The notes beneath the pieces are model-generated. The model worked only from the letters and a program-made list of their open reading frames with translations, searched no databases and had not been told where the DNA came from. The position numbers were made by a program, and so were the translations under genes. Below are positions 43,763-52,770 of a stretch of DNA of 64,000 nt, piece by piece (positions within the stretch are counted from its first letter, which is position 1; the number at the start of each line of letters is the position of its first letter). The DNA comes from Halopseudomonas sp002296055 (lineage in GTDB: Bacteria; Pseudomonadota; Gammaproteobacteria; Pseudomonadales; Pseudomonadaceae): NCBI RefSeq assembly GCF_050876985.1, contig NZ_JBPAPP010000002.1. One strand, 5' to 3'.

Positions 43763-44509
43763 TCAGCTCGATGCGCCGCGCTGGCGTACTGCTTCGAACA
43801 GGCAAATACCGGTGGCTACCGACACGTTGAGACTGCTGACGCTGCCGGCCATGGGCAGTTTAGCCAGGTAGTCGCAATGCTCGCGGGTCAGACGGCGCAT
43901 GCCCACCCCTTCTGCGCCCATGATGATGATCGACGGCACGGTGAAATCAACGTCGTAGATCAGCTGATCCGCCTCGCCTGCCGTACCAACCACCCAGAGC
44001 CCGCGCTGCTTGAGCTGCTTGAGAGTACGACTGAGGTTGGTCACCGCCACCAGCGGCACGGTTTCAGCCGCGCCACAGGCCACCTTGCGCACCGTCGGGT
44101 TCAGGCTGGCCGAGCGATCGCGCGGAACTATCACCGCGTGTGCGCCGGCGGCATCCGCACTGCGCAGGCAGGCGCCCAGGTTATGCGGGTCGGTCACGCC
44201 GTCCAGCACCAGCAGCAAGGGCGTACCCTCCAGCCGATCCAGCATATGCCCCAACATCTCCTCGGACCACAACTGACTGGGCACTACTTCTGCTAACACG
44301 CCTTGATGCACGCCCTCAGCCTGCGCATCCAGCTCATCACCGGCGACACGCTGCAAGGCAACCCCTTGGCGCTCAGCCAACGCAAGCAGCGCCTGCTGCC
44401 GCTCATTCAATCGCCCGGCCTGCAGCAGCAGGCGCTTGATCCGCTTGGGATGACGATCCAGCAGCGCCTGCACCGCGTGCAGGCCAAATACCCGTTCCAG
44501 ATCACTCAT
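43763..44509 (-). CDS. rlmB: 23S rRNA guanosine-2251 2'-O-methyltransferase RlmB
   Basis: A 248-residue SPOUT (SpoU) methyltransferase. The L30e-like N-terminal domain begins SDLERVFGLHAVQALLDRHP. The three SpoU motifs are LVLDGVTDPHNLGACLRSADAAGAHAVI (motif 1), IIIMGAEGVGMRRLTREHCD (motif 2) and LPMAGSVSSLNVSVATGICLFEAVRQR (motif 3, forming the SAM knot). It starts 2 bp after the rnr stop, an operon order conserved in many proteobacteria. No clear terminator follows it. Confidence 0.96.
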   Translation of the reverse strand: MSDLERVFGLHAVQALLDRHPKRIKRLLLQAGRLNERQQALLALAERQGVALQRVAGDELDAQAEGVHQGVLAEVVPSQLWSEEMLGHMLDRLEGTPLLLVLDGVTDPHNLGACLRSADAAGAHAVIVPRDRSASLNPTVRKVACGAAETVPLVAVTNLSRTLKQLKQRGLWVVGTAGEADQLIYDVDFTVPSIIIMGAEGVGMRRLTREHCDYLAKLPMAGSVSSLNVSVATGICLFEAVRQRGASS

Positions 44510-44511
44510 AC

Positions 44512-47100
44512 TCAGCGGGCCTTACGCTTACGCGGGCCACGGTTATCACCAGCTGGCTTCTTGCCCGCAGCCTTGGCAGCGCCGGCCGGCTTGGCCGATT
44601 TGCTCTTACCCTTACTCGCCGGCGCTTTGCCCGTGCCGGAGCCGGAGCGACCTTTACCGCGAGGGTCTGTTTCACCGGCCGCACGGCGCGCGTCCGCCAG
44701 CAGCTTCTCGCGCATCGCCCGACTAGCGGACACTTGGCGTTCTGCAGCCGGCTGCGCTTGGGGCTGCGGAGCATCCTGAGCCATTTCAAAGTCGATCTTG
44801 CGATCGTCCAGATCCACCCGCGCCACCTGCACACGCACCGGATCGCCAAGGCGGAAGCGTCTGCCAGAACGCTCACCCACCAGAGCGTGATGCACCGCAT
44901 CAAACACGTAATAGTCCGCCGGCAACGCCGTGACGTGCAGCAGACCCTCGACGTAGATATCCGTCAGCTCGATAAACAGACCAAAGCTGGTGGCAGCCGT
45001 GACCAGGCCATCAAAGCTCTCACCCACCTTGTCCTGCATGAACTCGCATTTGAGCCAGCTGACTACATCGCGGGTTGCCTCATCGGCACGACGCTCGTGC
45101 TGCGAGCACTGCTCGCCCAGCTCGGCCAGGCGCTGATGATCGTAGGGGTAGATGCGCGCCTTGGGCATCACACCACCTCCAGCGCGGCGCACCAGATCGG
45201 TGTTGCGCCGTGAGCGAATTACACTGCGAATGGCGCGATGCACCAGCAGGTCGGGGTAGCGCCGAATCGGCGAGGTAAAGTGGGTGTACGCCTCGTAGTT
45301 CAGGCCGAAGTGCCCTGCATTATCCGGGCTATAGACAGCCTGACTGAGTGAACGCAGCATCACCGTCTGAATCAGCTGCGCGTCCGGGCGACCCTGCACC
45401 TTGGCAAGCACCGCCGCGTAATCTTCCGGCGTCGGCACACCCTTCTTGCGCGTCAGGCTCAAGCCCTGGGAGTTGAGAAACTCGCGCAGGCGCTCCACCT
45501 TCTCGGCCTGCGGGCCGTCGTGCACGCGGTACAGGCCCGGCAGCTCAAGCTCCTGCAGGAAGCTTGCGGTAGCCACGTTGGCGCACAGCATGCACTCTTC
45601 GACAATCTTGTGGGCATCGTTGCGCGTGGTCGGGCGGATCTCCACGATCTTGCGATCCTCACCAAAAACCATGCGGGTCTCGGTGGTCTCAAAATCAATC
45701 GCGCCGCGACCCTGGCGCGCCTTGGCCAGTGCCTTGTAAAGCTCGTACAGGTTCTCCAGGTGCGGCAGCACCTCGCCATACTGATCGCGCAGCGCCTTAC
45801 CTTCACGGCTACGCGGGTGCTCCAGCATGCTGGAGACCTTGTTGTAGGTCAGCCGCGCGTGGGAGTGGATCACCCCTTCGTAGAACTCGAAGTCAGTCAG
45901 CTCACCGGTCTTGGAAATGGTCATTTCACAGACCATGGCCAGGCGATCGACATGCGGGTTCAGCGAACACAAGCCGTTGGACAGCGCCTCGGGCAGCATG
46001 GGGATCACTTCACTGGGGAAGTACACCGAGGTGCCGCGCAGCTCAGCCTCTTCGTCCAGCGCTGAACCAACCGGCACGTAGTGCGATACGTCGGCGATGG
46101 CAACGTAGAGCTTCCAGCCACCGGAGAACAGCCGCCAGCCACTGGCCTTGTGCGGCTCACAATAGAGCGCGTCATCAAAGTCGCGGGCGTCTTCACCGTC
46201 AATCGTAACCAGCGGCAGGTGGCGCAGATCGACGCGCTTGAGCTTGTCCTTTTCGACCACATGGTCTTTCAAGCGCCCTGCTTCCTTCAGCACTGCATCA
46301 GGCCATTCGCTGGGGATATCGTAGCTGCGCAGCGCGACTTCGATTTCCATGCCTGGCGCCATATAGTCACCAACCACTTCAATCACCTCACCCTGGGCCT
46401 GACGACTCATGGTCGGCCACTGGGTGATGCGCACCTCGGCGTACTGGCCATGCTTGACCCCGCCCTTGGCGTTCGGCGCAATCAGCACGTCATGCTGTAT
46501 CCGGGCGTTGTCAGCAACCACAAAGCCGATGCCGTTTTCTTCGTAATAGCGTCCCACCAGAATTTCGTGAGCACGGGCTATCACCTCGACAACCGCACCT
46601 TCGCTGCGGCCACGACGATCTACGCCGGTAACACGCCCGAGAACGCGATCGCCATCAAATACCAGGCGCATCTGCGAGGGGCCGAGGAACAGGTCTTCCC
46701 CGCCGTCATCAGGCACCAGGAAGCCGAAGCCATCACGGTGCCCTTGCACACGCCCTGGAATCAAATCCAGCTTGTCGACTGGCGCATAAGCACCGCGGCG
46801 CGTGTAGATGACCTGGCCATCGCGCTCCATGGCACGCAGACGGCGGCGCAGGGCCTCGATGCTCTCTTCATCCTGCAGCCCAAACTCCTGCTGCAGCTGG
46901 GCGCGCGTTGCCGGCGCGCCGCGATTCTCCAGCAGCTGCAGGATCAGCTCGCGACTGGGAATGGGGTTGTCATACTTTTCTGCTTCGCGCCGCGCCTCAG
47001 GGTCCATCTGACTCCAGTCAGAGGACGTGGCATTGTTGCGGGAAGTGTTGGAGGTGTCCGACCGAGAGGTCGAACCGGGGGATTTGGTCTTTTTCGTCAT
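44512..47100 (-). CDS. rnr: Exoribonuclease R
   Basis: An 862-residue RNase II family 3'-5' exonuclease that degrades structured RNA. A winged-helix N-terminus (PIPSRELILQLLENRGAPATRAQLQQEFGL), two cold-shock domains, the catalytic RNB domain (VTIDGEDARDFDDALYCE with the metal-binding aspartates, about residues 300-315), an S1 domain (DKVGESFDGLVTAATSFGLFIEL), and a basic Lys/Ala/Gly tail are present in order. TAGG precedes the ATG. It is co-transcribed with rlmB. Confidence 0.97.
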   Translation of the reverse strand: MTKKTKSPGSTSRSDTSNTSRNNATSSDWSQMDPEARREAEKYDNPIPSRELILQLLENRGAPATRAQLQQEFGLQDEESIEALRRRLRAMERDGQVIYTRRGAYAPVDKLDLIPGRVQGHRDGFGFLVPDDGGEDLFLGPSQMRLVFDGDRVLGRVTGVDRRGRSEGAVVEVIARAHEILVGRYYEENGIGFVVADNARIQHDVLIAPNAKGGVKHGQYAEVRITQWPTMSRQAQGEVIEVVGDYMAPGMEIEVALRSYDIPSEWPDAVLKEAGRLKDHVVEKDKLKRVDLRHLPLVTIDGEDARDFDDALYCEPHKASGWRLFSGGWKLYVAIADVSHYVPVGSALDEEAELRGTSVYFPSEVIPMLPEALSNGLCSLNPHVDRLAMVCEMTISKTGELTDFEFYEGVIHSHARLTYNKVSSMLEHPRSREGKALRDQYGEVLPHLENLYELYKALAKARQGRGAIDFETTETRMVFGEDRKIVEIRPTTRNDAHKIVEECMLCANVATASFLQELELPGLYRVHDGPQAEKVERLREFLNSQGLSLTRKKGVPTPEDYAAVLAKVQGRPDAQLIQTVMLRSLSQAVYSPDNAGHFGLNYEAYTHFTSPIRRYPDLLVHRAIRSVIRSRRNTDLVRRAGGGVMPKARIYPYDHQRLAELGEQCSQHERRADEATRDVVSWLKCEFMQDKVGESFDGLVTAATSFGLFIELTDIYVEGLLHVTALPADYYVFDAVHHALVGERSGRRFRLGDPVRVQVARVDLDDRKIDFEMAQDAPQPQAQPAAERQVSASRAMREKLLADARRAAGETDPRGKGRSGSGTGKAPASKGKSKSAKPAGAAKAAGKKPAGDNRGPRKRKAR

Positions 47101-47170
47101 AGGCGCCTATTGAACCGAAAATCAATGCCACATGCACCTGTTTGCAGGATAATTTTTTTCACGTCAGGGG

Positions 47171-47199
47171 TTTACAACTCCGCTACGACTATCTAAGAT
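47171..47199 (+). promoter_or_regulatory. tRNA-Leu promoter
   Basis: TTTACA (47171-47176), a 17-bp spacer and TAAGAT (47194-47199) followed by a GC-rich discriminator (CGCGCC), typical of stringently controlled stable-RNA promoters. It is about 68 bp upstream of the first tRNA-Leu. Confidence 0.75.
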
Positions 47200-47266
47200 T
47201 CGCGCCGTCAACAGGAAACAGCTATCGCAGCGAGCTCTGCTTCAGCATAGCAGTTTCAGATGACAT

Positions 47267-47353
47267 GCCCAGGTGGTGAAATTGGTAGACACGCTAGCTT
47301 CAGGTGCTAGTGGCCTCACGGCCGTGGAAGTTCGAGTCTTCTCCTGGGCACCA
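47267..47353 (+). tRNA. tRNA-Leu (anticodon CAG), copy 1
   Basis: A class II tRNA with the full cloverleaf: acceptor GCCCAGG/CCTGGGC, D-arm, anticodon stem GCTAG/CTAGT-type with loop TTCAGGT (anticodon CAG, reading CUG), long variable arm GGCC-TCAC-GGCC, TPsiC loop GTTCGAGTC, discriminator A and an encoded CCA. Position downstream of rnr (opposite strand) matches P. aeruginosa. A terminator follows. Confidence 0.96.
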
Positions 47354-47360
47354 ATTCAGA

Positions 47361-47387
47361 AAAAACCGAGCAGCCGCTCGGTTTTTT
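47361..47387 (+). terminator. Terminator after tRNA-Leu copy 1
   Basis: A-tract, a CCGAGC/GCTCGG stem with an AGCC loop, then six T. It starts 8 bp after the CCA. Confidence 0.88.
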
Positions 47388-47402
47388 CAGCTTTAAGAAA
47401 TC

Positions 47403-47489
47403 GCCCAGGTGGTGAAATTGGTAGACACGCTAGCTTCAGGTGCTAGTGACCTCACGGTCGTGGAAGTTCGAGTCTTCTCCTGGGCACCA
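47403..47489 (+). tRNA. tRNA-Leu (anticodon CAG), copy 2
   Basis: It differs from copy 1 only in the variable arm, which reads GACC-TCAC-GGTC. The two changes form one compensated base pair (G-C to A-U), so the structure is kept. It has the same anticodon CAG and an encoded CCA. No separate promoter is evident in the 49-bp spacer, so some readthrough of the first terminator may be needed. Confidence 0.95.
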
Positions 47490-47503
47490 ATTTCGTAAAA
47501 GAA

Positions 47504-47526
47504 CCGAGCCATGCGCTCGGTTTTTT
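47504..47526 (+). terminator. Terminator after tRNA-Leu copy 2
   Basis: The same CCGAGC/GCTCGG stem as after copy 1, with a CATGC loop, followed by six T. The terminator was duplicated together with the tRNA. Confidence 0.88.
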
Positions 47527-47570
47527 ATGCCTGAATTTCCCCCTAGCGCAGCGCCTCCGCCATACAGATA

Positions 47571-47598
47571 AAAAAAGCGCCCCGCAGGGCGCTTTTTT
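47571..47598. terminator. Bidirectional terminator between tRNA-Leu and purA
   Basis: AAAAAA, a GCGCCC/GGGCGC stem with a CGCA loop, and TTTTTT. It is symmetric, so it can stop purA transcripts from the minus strand and readthrough from the tRNA genes. Confidence 0.88.
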
Positions 47599-47614
47599 CA
47601 AACCGTGCTCACAC

Positions 47615-48904
47615 TCAGAAGATCTGGCGCAAGATCACAGTCTCGTTACGATCCGGACCGGTCGAGATGATGTCGATTGGCGCACCCACCAGCTCCTCGA
47701 TGCGACGGATGTAGGCTTGCGCGTTGGCCGGCAGGCCTTCCAGCGTCTTCACGCCCAGCGTCGACTCGTGCCAGCCAGGCATATCTTCGTACACCGGCTC
47801 CAGCCCAATGTAGCTATCTGCATCAGTCGGGGCTTCAATCACATCACCCTGAGCATTGCGGTAACCCACACAAATACGGATCACATCCAAACCGTCCAGC
47901 ACGTCCAGCTTGGTCAGGCACAGACCGCTGATGCTGTTGATCTCGATAGCCCGACGCAAAATAACCGCATCAAACCAGCCGCAGCGACGCGCGCGCCCGG
48001 TGGTGGACCCAAACTCGTGGCCACGCTCAGCCAGGCGACTACCCACCTCGTCAAACAACTCGGTCGGGAACGGGCCCGAGCCAACACGGGTGGTGTAGGC
48101 TTTGGTGATACCCAGTACATAATCCAGATACAGCGGACCAAAGCCGGACCCGGTAGCAGTACCGCCGGCAGTAGTGTTGGAGCTGGTCACAAAGGGATAG
48201 GTGCCGTGGTCGATATCCAGCAGCGAGCCTTGAGCCCCTTCAAACATGATGTTGGCACCTTCGCGGCGCAGCTCGTGCAGGCGCGCAGTCACATCAGTCA
48301 TCAGCGGAGCCAGCCACTCGGCATACTCCATCGCCTCATCCAGCGTCTTCTGGAAGTCGATCGGCTCTACCTTGTAGTAGTGCTGCAGAGCGAAGTTGTG
48401 ATAATCCAGCACCTCACCCAGCTTGGCGGCAAAGCGCTCGCGATGGAACAGGTCAGCCACACGCAGACCGCGGCGCGAGACTTTGTCTTCGTAGGCCGGG
48501 CCGATACCACGACCGGTGGTGCCGATCTTGGCTTCGCCACGGGCCAGCTCACGCGCCTGATCAAGAGCAACGTGATACGGCAGGATCAACGGACAGGCCG
48601 GGCTGATACGCAGACGCTCACGCACCGGCACGCCCTTGCTTTCCAGCTGGGTCAATTCCTTCATCAGCGCTTCCGGCGAGAGCACCACGCCGTTACCGAT
48701 AAAGCACTGGACGTTGTCACGCAGAATCCCGGAGGGAATCAGGTGCAGTACGGTCTTCTCACCATCGATCACCAGCGTGTGGCCAGCGTTGTGCCCGCCC
48801 TGATAGCGCACTACCGCCGCGACCTGATCGGTCAGCAAGTCGACGATCTTACCTTTGCCTTCATCGCCCCACTGGGTCCCCAGGATGACAACATTCTTAC
48901 CCAT
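47615..48904 (-). CDS. purA: Adenylosuccinate synthetase
   Basis: A 429-residue enzyme forming adenylosuccinate from IMP, aspartate and GTP. The N-terminus MGKNVVILGTQWGDEGKGKIVDLLTD holds the GTP/IMP site (WGDEGKGK). GGHNAGHT, KIGTTGRGIGPAYEDKVSRRGLRVADLF, EGAQGSLLDIDHGTYPFVTSSN and TTGRARRCGWFDAV follow. The start at 48904 is the family start; an in-frame GTG at 48922 adds six residues without similarity. It follows hisZ by 48 bp. Confidence 0.97.
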   Translation of the reverse strand: MGKNVVILGTQWGDEGKGKIVDLLTDQVAAVVRYQGGHNAGHTLVIDGEKTVLHLIPSGILRDNVQCFIGNGVVLSPEALMKELTQLESKGVPVRERLRISPACPLILPYHVALDQARELARGEAKIGTTGRGIGPAYEDKVSRRGLRVADLFHRERFAAKLGEVLDYHNFALQHYYKVEPIDFQKTLDEAMEYAEWLAPLMTDVTARLHELRREGANIMFEGAQGSLLDIDHGTYPFVTSSNTTAGGTATGSGFGPLYLDYVLGITKAYTTRVGSGPFPTELFDEVGSRLAERGHEFGSTTGRARRCGWFDAVILRRAIEINSISGLCLTKLDVLDGLDVIRICVGYRNAQGDVIEAPTDADSYIGLEPVYEDMPGWHESTLGVKTLEGLPANAQAYIRRIEELVGAPIDIISTGPDRNETVILRQIF

Positions 48905-48952
48905 GTTCAGCCCATGCCTCACTAGAAATGAAATGGCCTTACGGCCGTCTAA

Positions 48953-50143
48953 TCACGAATTCAGTTCAACGACCTGCCAGCGACCGTCGCGCCAGGTCAG
49001 AATACGGTCACAACCGTGCGCCGCCGCCTCGGCATCAGCCTGGCCAGGCAGCGCCACAATGACTCGCTGGCCGGCTGCGCGCAGCTCGGCCACAGCCTGC
49101 TGCAGGCCGGGTTCCGCGCTATAGGGAGCCCACACAGCCGAGGCGATATCGGCGCCGGCGATCTGCCCGCGCTGTACCAAAAACCGCAGGTCAGTAGAAA
49201 AACCAGTGGCCGGGCGGGCGCGACCGAAGTCGCTGCCGATATCATCGTACCGACCACCCTGGGCAACGCTTTGCCCCAACCCCGGCACGAATGCCGCAAA
49301 CACCACACCTGTGTGGTAATGGTAGCCGCGCAACTCGCCGAGGTCGAAATACAGCGGCACATCCGGGTAGTGACGCGCCAACACCTGAGCCACTTCGGCC
49401 AGGTCATCGAGCGCCGCCATCACGGACTCCGGCGCGCCATCAAGCAGCGCATGCGCCCGATCAAGCACCTCAACCCCACCGGACAGCTCAACCAGGCTGC
49501 ACAGCATGGCACCCAGCGACCCCTGCTCCACACCACCCGCCAAGGCCGCAACCTCGTCGGCCGCCTTACGCTGCAGCGCATCGAACAGAGCCTGCTCGGT
49601 TTGCTCAGGCACCCCAGCCGCCTGAATCAAGCCACGGTAAATACCCACATGACCAATATCCAGGTGCACATCTTCGACGCGGCAGAGCGCCAGGGTCTCG
49701 AGCATCAGGGAGATGACTTCGATATCGCTGGCACTGGAGGCATCGCCATACAGCTCAGCCCCCAGCTGGATCAGACTGCGCGACGTCGACAACGCTCGCG
49801 GCCGGGTATGCAGCACACTGCCGCAGTAACAGAGCCGAGACGGCCCTTCGGCGCCCAGCGTATGCGCATCAATGCGCGCAACCTGCGGCGTGATGTCGGC
49901 ACGCAGCCCAAGCATGCGCCCGGACAGCTGATCAATCATTTTGAAGGTTTGCAGCTCGAGATCATGGCCAGCGCCAGTGAGCAGCGATTCGAGGTATTCG
50001 ATATGCGGGGTGATGACCAGGTCATAGCCCCAACGGGAGAACAGATCCAGCAGCTGTCGACGAGCTGCTTCAATACGGGCCGCCTCGCGAGGCAGCACTT
50101 CGTCGATGCCGTCAGGCAACAGCCAGCGGTCTACACTAGGCAT
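48953..50143 (-). CDS. hisZ: ATP phosphoribosyltransferase regulatory subunit HisZ
   Basis: A 396-residue HisRS paralogue without tRNA-charging function. It pairs with short-form HisG and makes it histidine-sensitive, at the first step of histidine synthesis. The class II synthetase-like core shows MPSVDRWLLPDGIDEVLPREAARIEAARRQLLDLFSRWGYDLVITPHIEYLESLL, motif 2-like DITPQVARIDAH and LGELRGYHYHTGVVFAAFVPG, with FDDIG-type RYDDIGSDFG. Short length and lack of an anticodon-binding domain separate it from HisS. hisG is not in the window. Confidence 0.95.
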   Translation of the reverse strand: MPSVDRWLLPDGIDEVLPREAARIEAARRQLLDLFSRWGYDLVITPHIEYLESLLTGAGHDLELQTFKMIDQLSGRMLGLRADITPQVARIDAHTLGAEGPSRLCYCGSVLHTRPRALSTSRSLIQLGAELYGDASSASDIEVISLMLETLALCRVEDVHLDIGHVGIYRGLIQAAGVPEQTEQALFDALQRKAADEVAALAGGVEQGSLGAMLCSLVELSGGVEVLDRAHALLDGAPESVMAALDDLAEVAQVLARHYPDVPLYFDLGELRGYHYHTGVVFAAFVPGLGQSVAQGGRYDDIGSDFGRARPATGFSTDLRFLVQRGQIAGADIASAVWAPYSAEPGLQQAVAELRAAGQRVIVALPGQADAEAAAHGCDRILTWRDGRWQVVELNS

Positions 50144-50194
50144 TTTTTAAACCTTTCATACAGGGTGTCGAGCCTCTGCGTGACACTCGGACAC

Positions 50195-50380
50195 CTAGCG
50201 AACCAGATACAGGCACAGGGTGCCGATCAACATGCTGGCAAGCCCTGCCAGCCGAACCTGACGGGCACTGAGCTCAGTAATGCCGCTCAGCATTCGCTGC
50301 CAGCGGGCTGGCATCAGAAAGGGCAGTACCCCCTCTATCACCAACACCAGGCAGAGTGCCGTCAAGATTTCCTGCAACAT
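50195..50380 (-). CDS. DUF2065 family small membrane protein (YjeT-like)
   Basis: A 61-residue protein with two membrane segments (about residues 3-21 and 41-59). The motif LVLVIEGVLPFLMPARWQRML is the DUF2065 signature. It is the conserved small gene between hflC and hisZ/purA in many gammaproteobacteria. Function is unknown. The ATG at 50380 is used; the open frame extends upstream through a strong terminator and is not coding there. Confidence 0.88.
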   Translation of the reverse strand: MLQEILTALCLVLVIEGVLPFLMPARWQRMLSGITELSARQVRLAGLASMLIGTLCLYLVR

Positions 50381-50435
50381 GTCCGTCCCCGTCAGCACCA
50401 CCCCTGCCGGCGCGTCAGGCAGCGTGGACCGGTCA

Positions 50436-50459
50436 CAAAAAAGCCGGGCTGACCCGGCT
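50436..50459 (-). terminator. Terminator upstream of the DUF2065 gene
   Basis: On the minus strand AGCCGGG-TCAG-CCCGGCT is followed by six T. It is the second terminator after hflC and lies only 56 bp before the DUF2065 start. Either the DUF2065-hisZ-purA unit has a promoter inside the last 56 bp, or this is a leader attenuator. Confidence 0.8.
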
Positions 50460-50531
50460 GCGCAAGTGTAACACGTTTTGCGCGACCGACACTGCGCAAA
50501 TCGGCACGCAGTCATCGACCCGGCAGACAGC

Positions 50532-50558
50532 AAAACGGGCTACCCGAGGGCAGCCCGT
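50532..50558 (-). terminator. Terminator of hflC
   Basis: On the minus strand ACGGGCT / AGCCCGT with an inner GCCC/GGGT pair, followed by TTTTG. It begins 19 bp after the hflC stop. Confidence 0.75.
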
Positions 50559-50576
50559 CTTTCAGTGCCAGAGCAC

Positions 50577-51452
50577 TCAGCGTTGCAGCGGATCAGCCTG
50601 CATATACTTGAAGAACTCGCTTTCCGGGTCCAGCACCAGCATATCGGACTTATTGGCAAAGCTCTCACGGTACGCCTGCAAACTACGCGAGAAGGAGTAA
50701 AACTCCGGATCCTTGTTGTAGGCTTCGGCATAGATAGCCGCCGCCTGCGCATCGCCGTCACCGCGAATCTTCTCGGACTCACGGAATGCCTCGGCAACGA
50801 TCACGCGCTGCTGACGATCAGCATCGGCGCGAATCCCCTCGGCCAGCTCGGCACCCTTGGCGCGATGCTCACGCGCCTCACGCTCACGCTCGGTACTCAT
50901 CCGATCGAACACGCTGCGGTTTACCTCGGTCGGCAGATCAATCGCCTTGACCCGCACATCCAGCACCTCGATACCCAGCTCGCGACGGGCGTTTTCATCC
51001 AGGGTAGCCGTGATGTCAGCCATCAGCTGATCGCGCTCACCGGACACCACCTCGTGCAGGGTACGGCGCGCCACCTCGTTGCGCAGGCCCGATTCCAACT
51101 GGCGCGACAGACGCTCTTCAGCAATGGCACGCAGACCGGAAGTGGCGGTGTAGAAGCGCTGCACATCAGCGATGCGCCACTTGGCGTAGGAATCCACCAT
51201 CAGCGCTTTCTTCTCCAGCGTCAGATAGCGCTGAGTAGCGGTATCCAGCGTCAGCAGACGGCCATCAAAGGACTGCGCCTCCTGCACAAACGGCAGCTTG
51301 AAGTGCAGACCCGGCGGCACATCGTTCTTCACCACCTTACCGAACTGCAGCACAATCGCGCGCTCGGTCTGATCGACTACGAAGAAGCTGCTCCAGCCAA
51401 CGAAGATCGCGGCCAGCAGCACAATCAATCCAAACAGTGACTTGTTACTCAT
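50577..51452 (-). CDS. hflC: HflC, FtsH protease modulator
   Basis: A 291-residue inner-membrane SPFH/Band 7 protein. N-terminal anchor (about residues 7-25), SPFH domain (FVVDQTERAIVLQFGKVVKNDVPPGLHFKLPF), a Glu/Arg/Ala-rich coiled coil (about 185-240) and the end KSDMLVLDPESEFFKYM. With HflK it forms the large periplasmic cage around FtsH. The start overlaps the hflK stop by one base (TGATG). Confidence 0.97.
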   Translation of the reverse strand: MSNKSLFGLIVLLAAIFVGWSSFFVVDQTERAIVLQFGKVVKNDVPPGLHFKLPFVQEAQSFDGRLLTLDTATQRYLTLEKKALMVDSYAKWRIADVQRFYTATSGLRAIAEERLSRQLESGLRNEVARRTLHEVVSGERDQLMADITATLDENARRELGIEVLDVRVKAIDLPTEVNRSVFDRMSTEREREAREHRAKGAELAEGIRADADRQQRVIVAEAFRESEKIRGDGDAQAAAIYAEAYNKDPEFYSFSRSLQAYRESFANKSDMLVLDPESEFFKYMQADPLQR

Positions 51453-52660
51453 CAGCGGGACTCCCTGGAGCGCAGATCACGCTGCTGCGAAGCAGGCGTA
51501 CGGGCGGACGAATCACTCGACACAATCGGCGGTACACCAGAGGACGAGCTGCTGGACGAACCACTACCACTCTGGCTCATCAGCTTGTCGAGCGGCAGAT
51601 ACAGCAAATTGTTGCTGCCCTCGCCACCAGCAACCAGCACCTTGCTGGTGTTACTCAGAACGTTCTGCATGGCCTCGATGTACATGCGCTCGCGCAGTAC
51701 CTCAGGTGCTGCCACGTATTGCTCCAGCAGCAGATCAAAGCGTCTCGCCTCACCCTCGGCGCGGGCAACGACTTCATCGCGATAACCATTGGCCTCTTCC
51801 AGCATCCGCTGGGCCCGACCGCGCGCTTCCGGAATCACGCCATTGGCGTAGGCTTCAGCCTGGTTGCGCGCACGCACCTCGTCTTCCTTAGCACGGATAA
51901 CGTCATCAAACGCATCCTGTACCTCGGCCGGCGCCTGGGCGTTCTCGATGTTTACCTGAGTCACCGCGATGCCGGTGTTATAGCTATCCAGGTAACGCTG
52001 CAGACGCTCGGTCACTTCGACCGCCATCTGCTCACGCCCCTCAGTCAGCACTTGGTGCATCGGCGTGGAGCCTACAACGTGGCGCACAGCACTTTCAGTG
52101 GCATGACGCAGACTGGTCTCAGGATCTTCGACCTTGAGCACAAAGTTCTCGAGATTGGAGATGCGGTACTGAATCGCGACCGGCACTTCAACGATGTTCT
52201 CGTCTTCGGTCAGCATCTGACCCTGCTGACGATAGGAACGTACCTGCGTCACGTTACGCTGGAACTTCTTCTCGATCGGGGGGAAGTACAGGTGCAGACC
52301 CGGGCCGACGGTGCGGTGATACTCACCAAAGCGCAGAACGACCGCCTGCTCCTGTTCATTGACCATATAAACGGCCTTGAATACCCAGAAGCCGAGAATC
52401 AGCACCAGGCCCAGCGCCCAGATCCAGCCGGGAATACCCGCGCCACCAGTGCTGCTGCCGCCAGAACCGCCGTTTCGGTTGCTGCGCTTACCCGAGCCGA
52501 ACAGGTTGTTCAGGCTATCCTGCAGCTTGCGCAGCGCCTCGTCCAGGTCAGGTGGACCCTGCTTGCCGCCGCGATTTCCACCGCCGCCGCCATTACCGCC
52601 ACTGCCCCAGGGATCCTGGTCGTTAGAATTGTTGCCGCCACCAGGCTCATTCCAGGCCAT
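51452..52660 (-). CDS. hflK: HflK, FtsH protease modulator
   Basis: A 402-residue SPFH protein. The cytoplasmic N-terminus is Gly/Asn-rich (MAWNEPGGGNNSNDQDPWGSGGNGGGG...), then a membrane helix (IPGWIWALGLVLILGFWVFKAVYMV, about residues 76-100), the Band 7 domain (VNEQEQAVVLRFGEYHRTVGPGLHLYFPP) and a coiled coil. Coupled to hflC. It lies 110 bp downstream of hflX in the hfq-hflX-hflK-hflC order. Confidence 0.97.
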   Translation of the reverse strand: MAWNEPGGGNNSNDQDPWGSGGNGGGGGNRGGKQGPPDLDEALRKLQDSLNNLFGSGKRSNRNGGSGGSSTGGAGIPGWIWALGLVLILGFWVFKAVYMVNEQEQAVVLRFGEYHRTVGPGLHLYFPPIEKKFQRNVTQVRSYRQQGQMLTEDENIVEVPVAIQYRISNLENFVLKVEDPETSLRHATESAVRHVVGSTPMHQVLTEGREQMAVEVTERLQRYLDSYNTGIAVTQVNIENAQAPAEVQDAFDDVIRAKEDEVRARNQAEAYANGVIPEARGRAQRMLEEANGYRDEVVARAEGEARRFDLLLEQYVAAPEVLRERMYIEAMQNVLSNTSKVLVAGGEGSNNLLYLPLDKLMSQSGSGSSSSSSSGVPPIVSSDSSARTPASQQRDLRSRESR

Positions 52661-52770
52661 AGCGTTCTCCGTTGTCTGTAACCAATCAAAGTCCGGGCCG
52701 CCAGCGACCCGAAACAGGGTGCAATCCTACCGTAAACCTGACAGGGGACGCGAACCGGCCTCCCCCGCTT

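Noticed and set aside
46081..47196. A 371-codon plus-strand frame over rnr and the tRNA promoter
   Set aside because: Antisense to RNase R and runs into the tRNA promoter; no motif.
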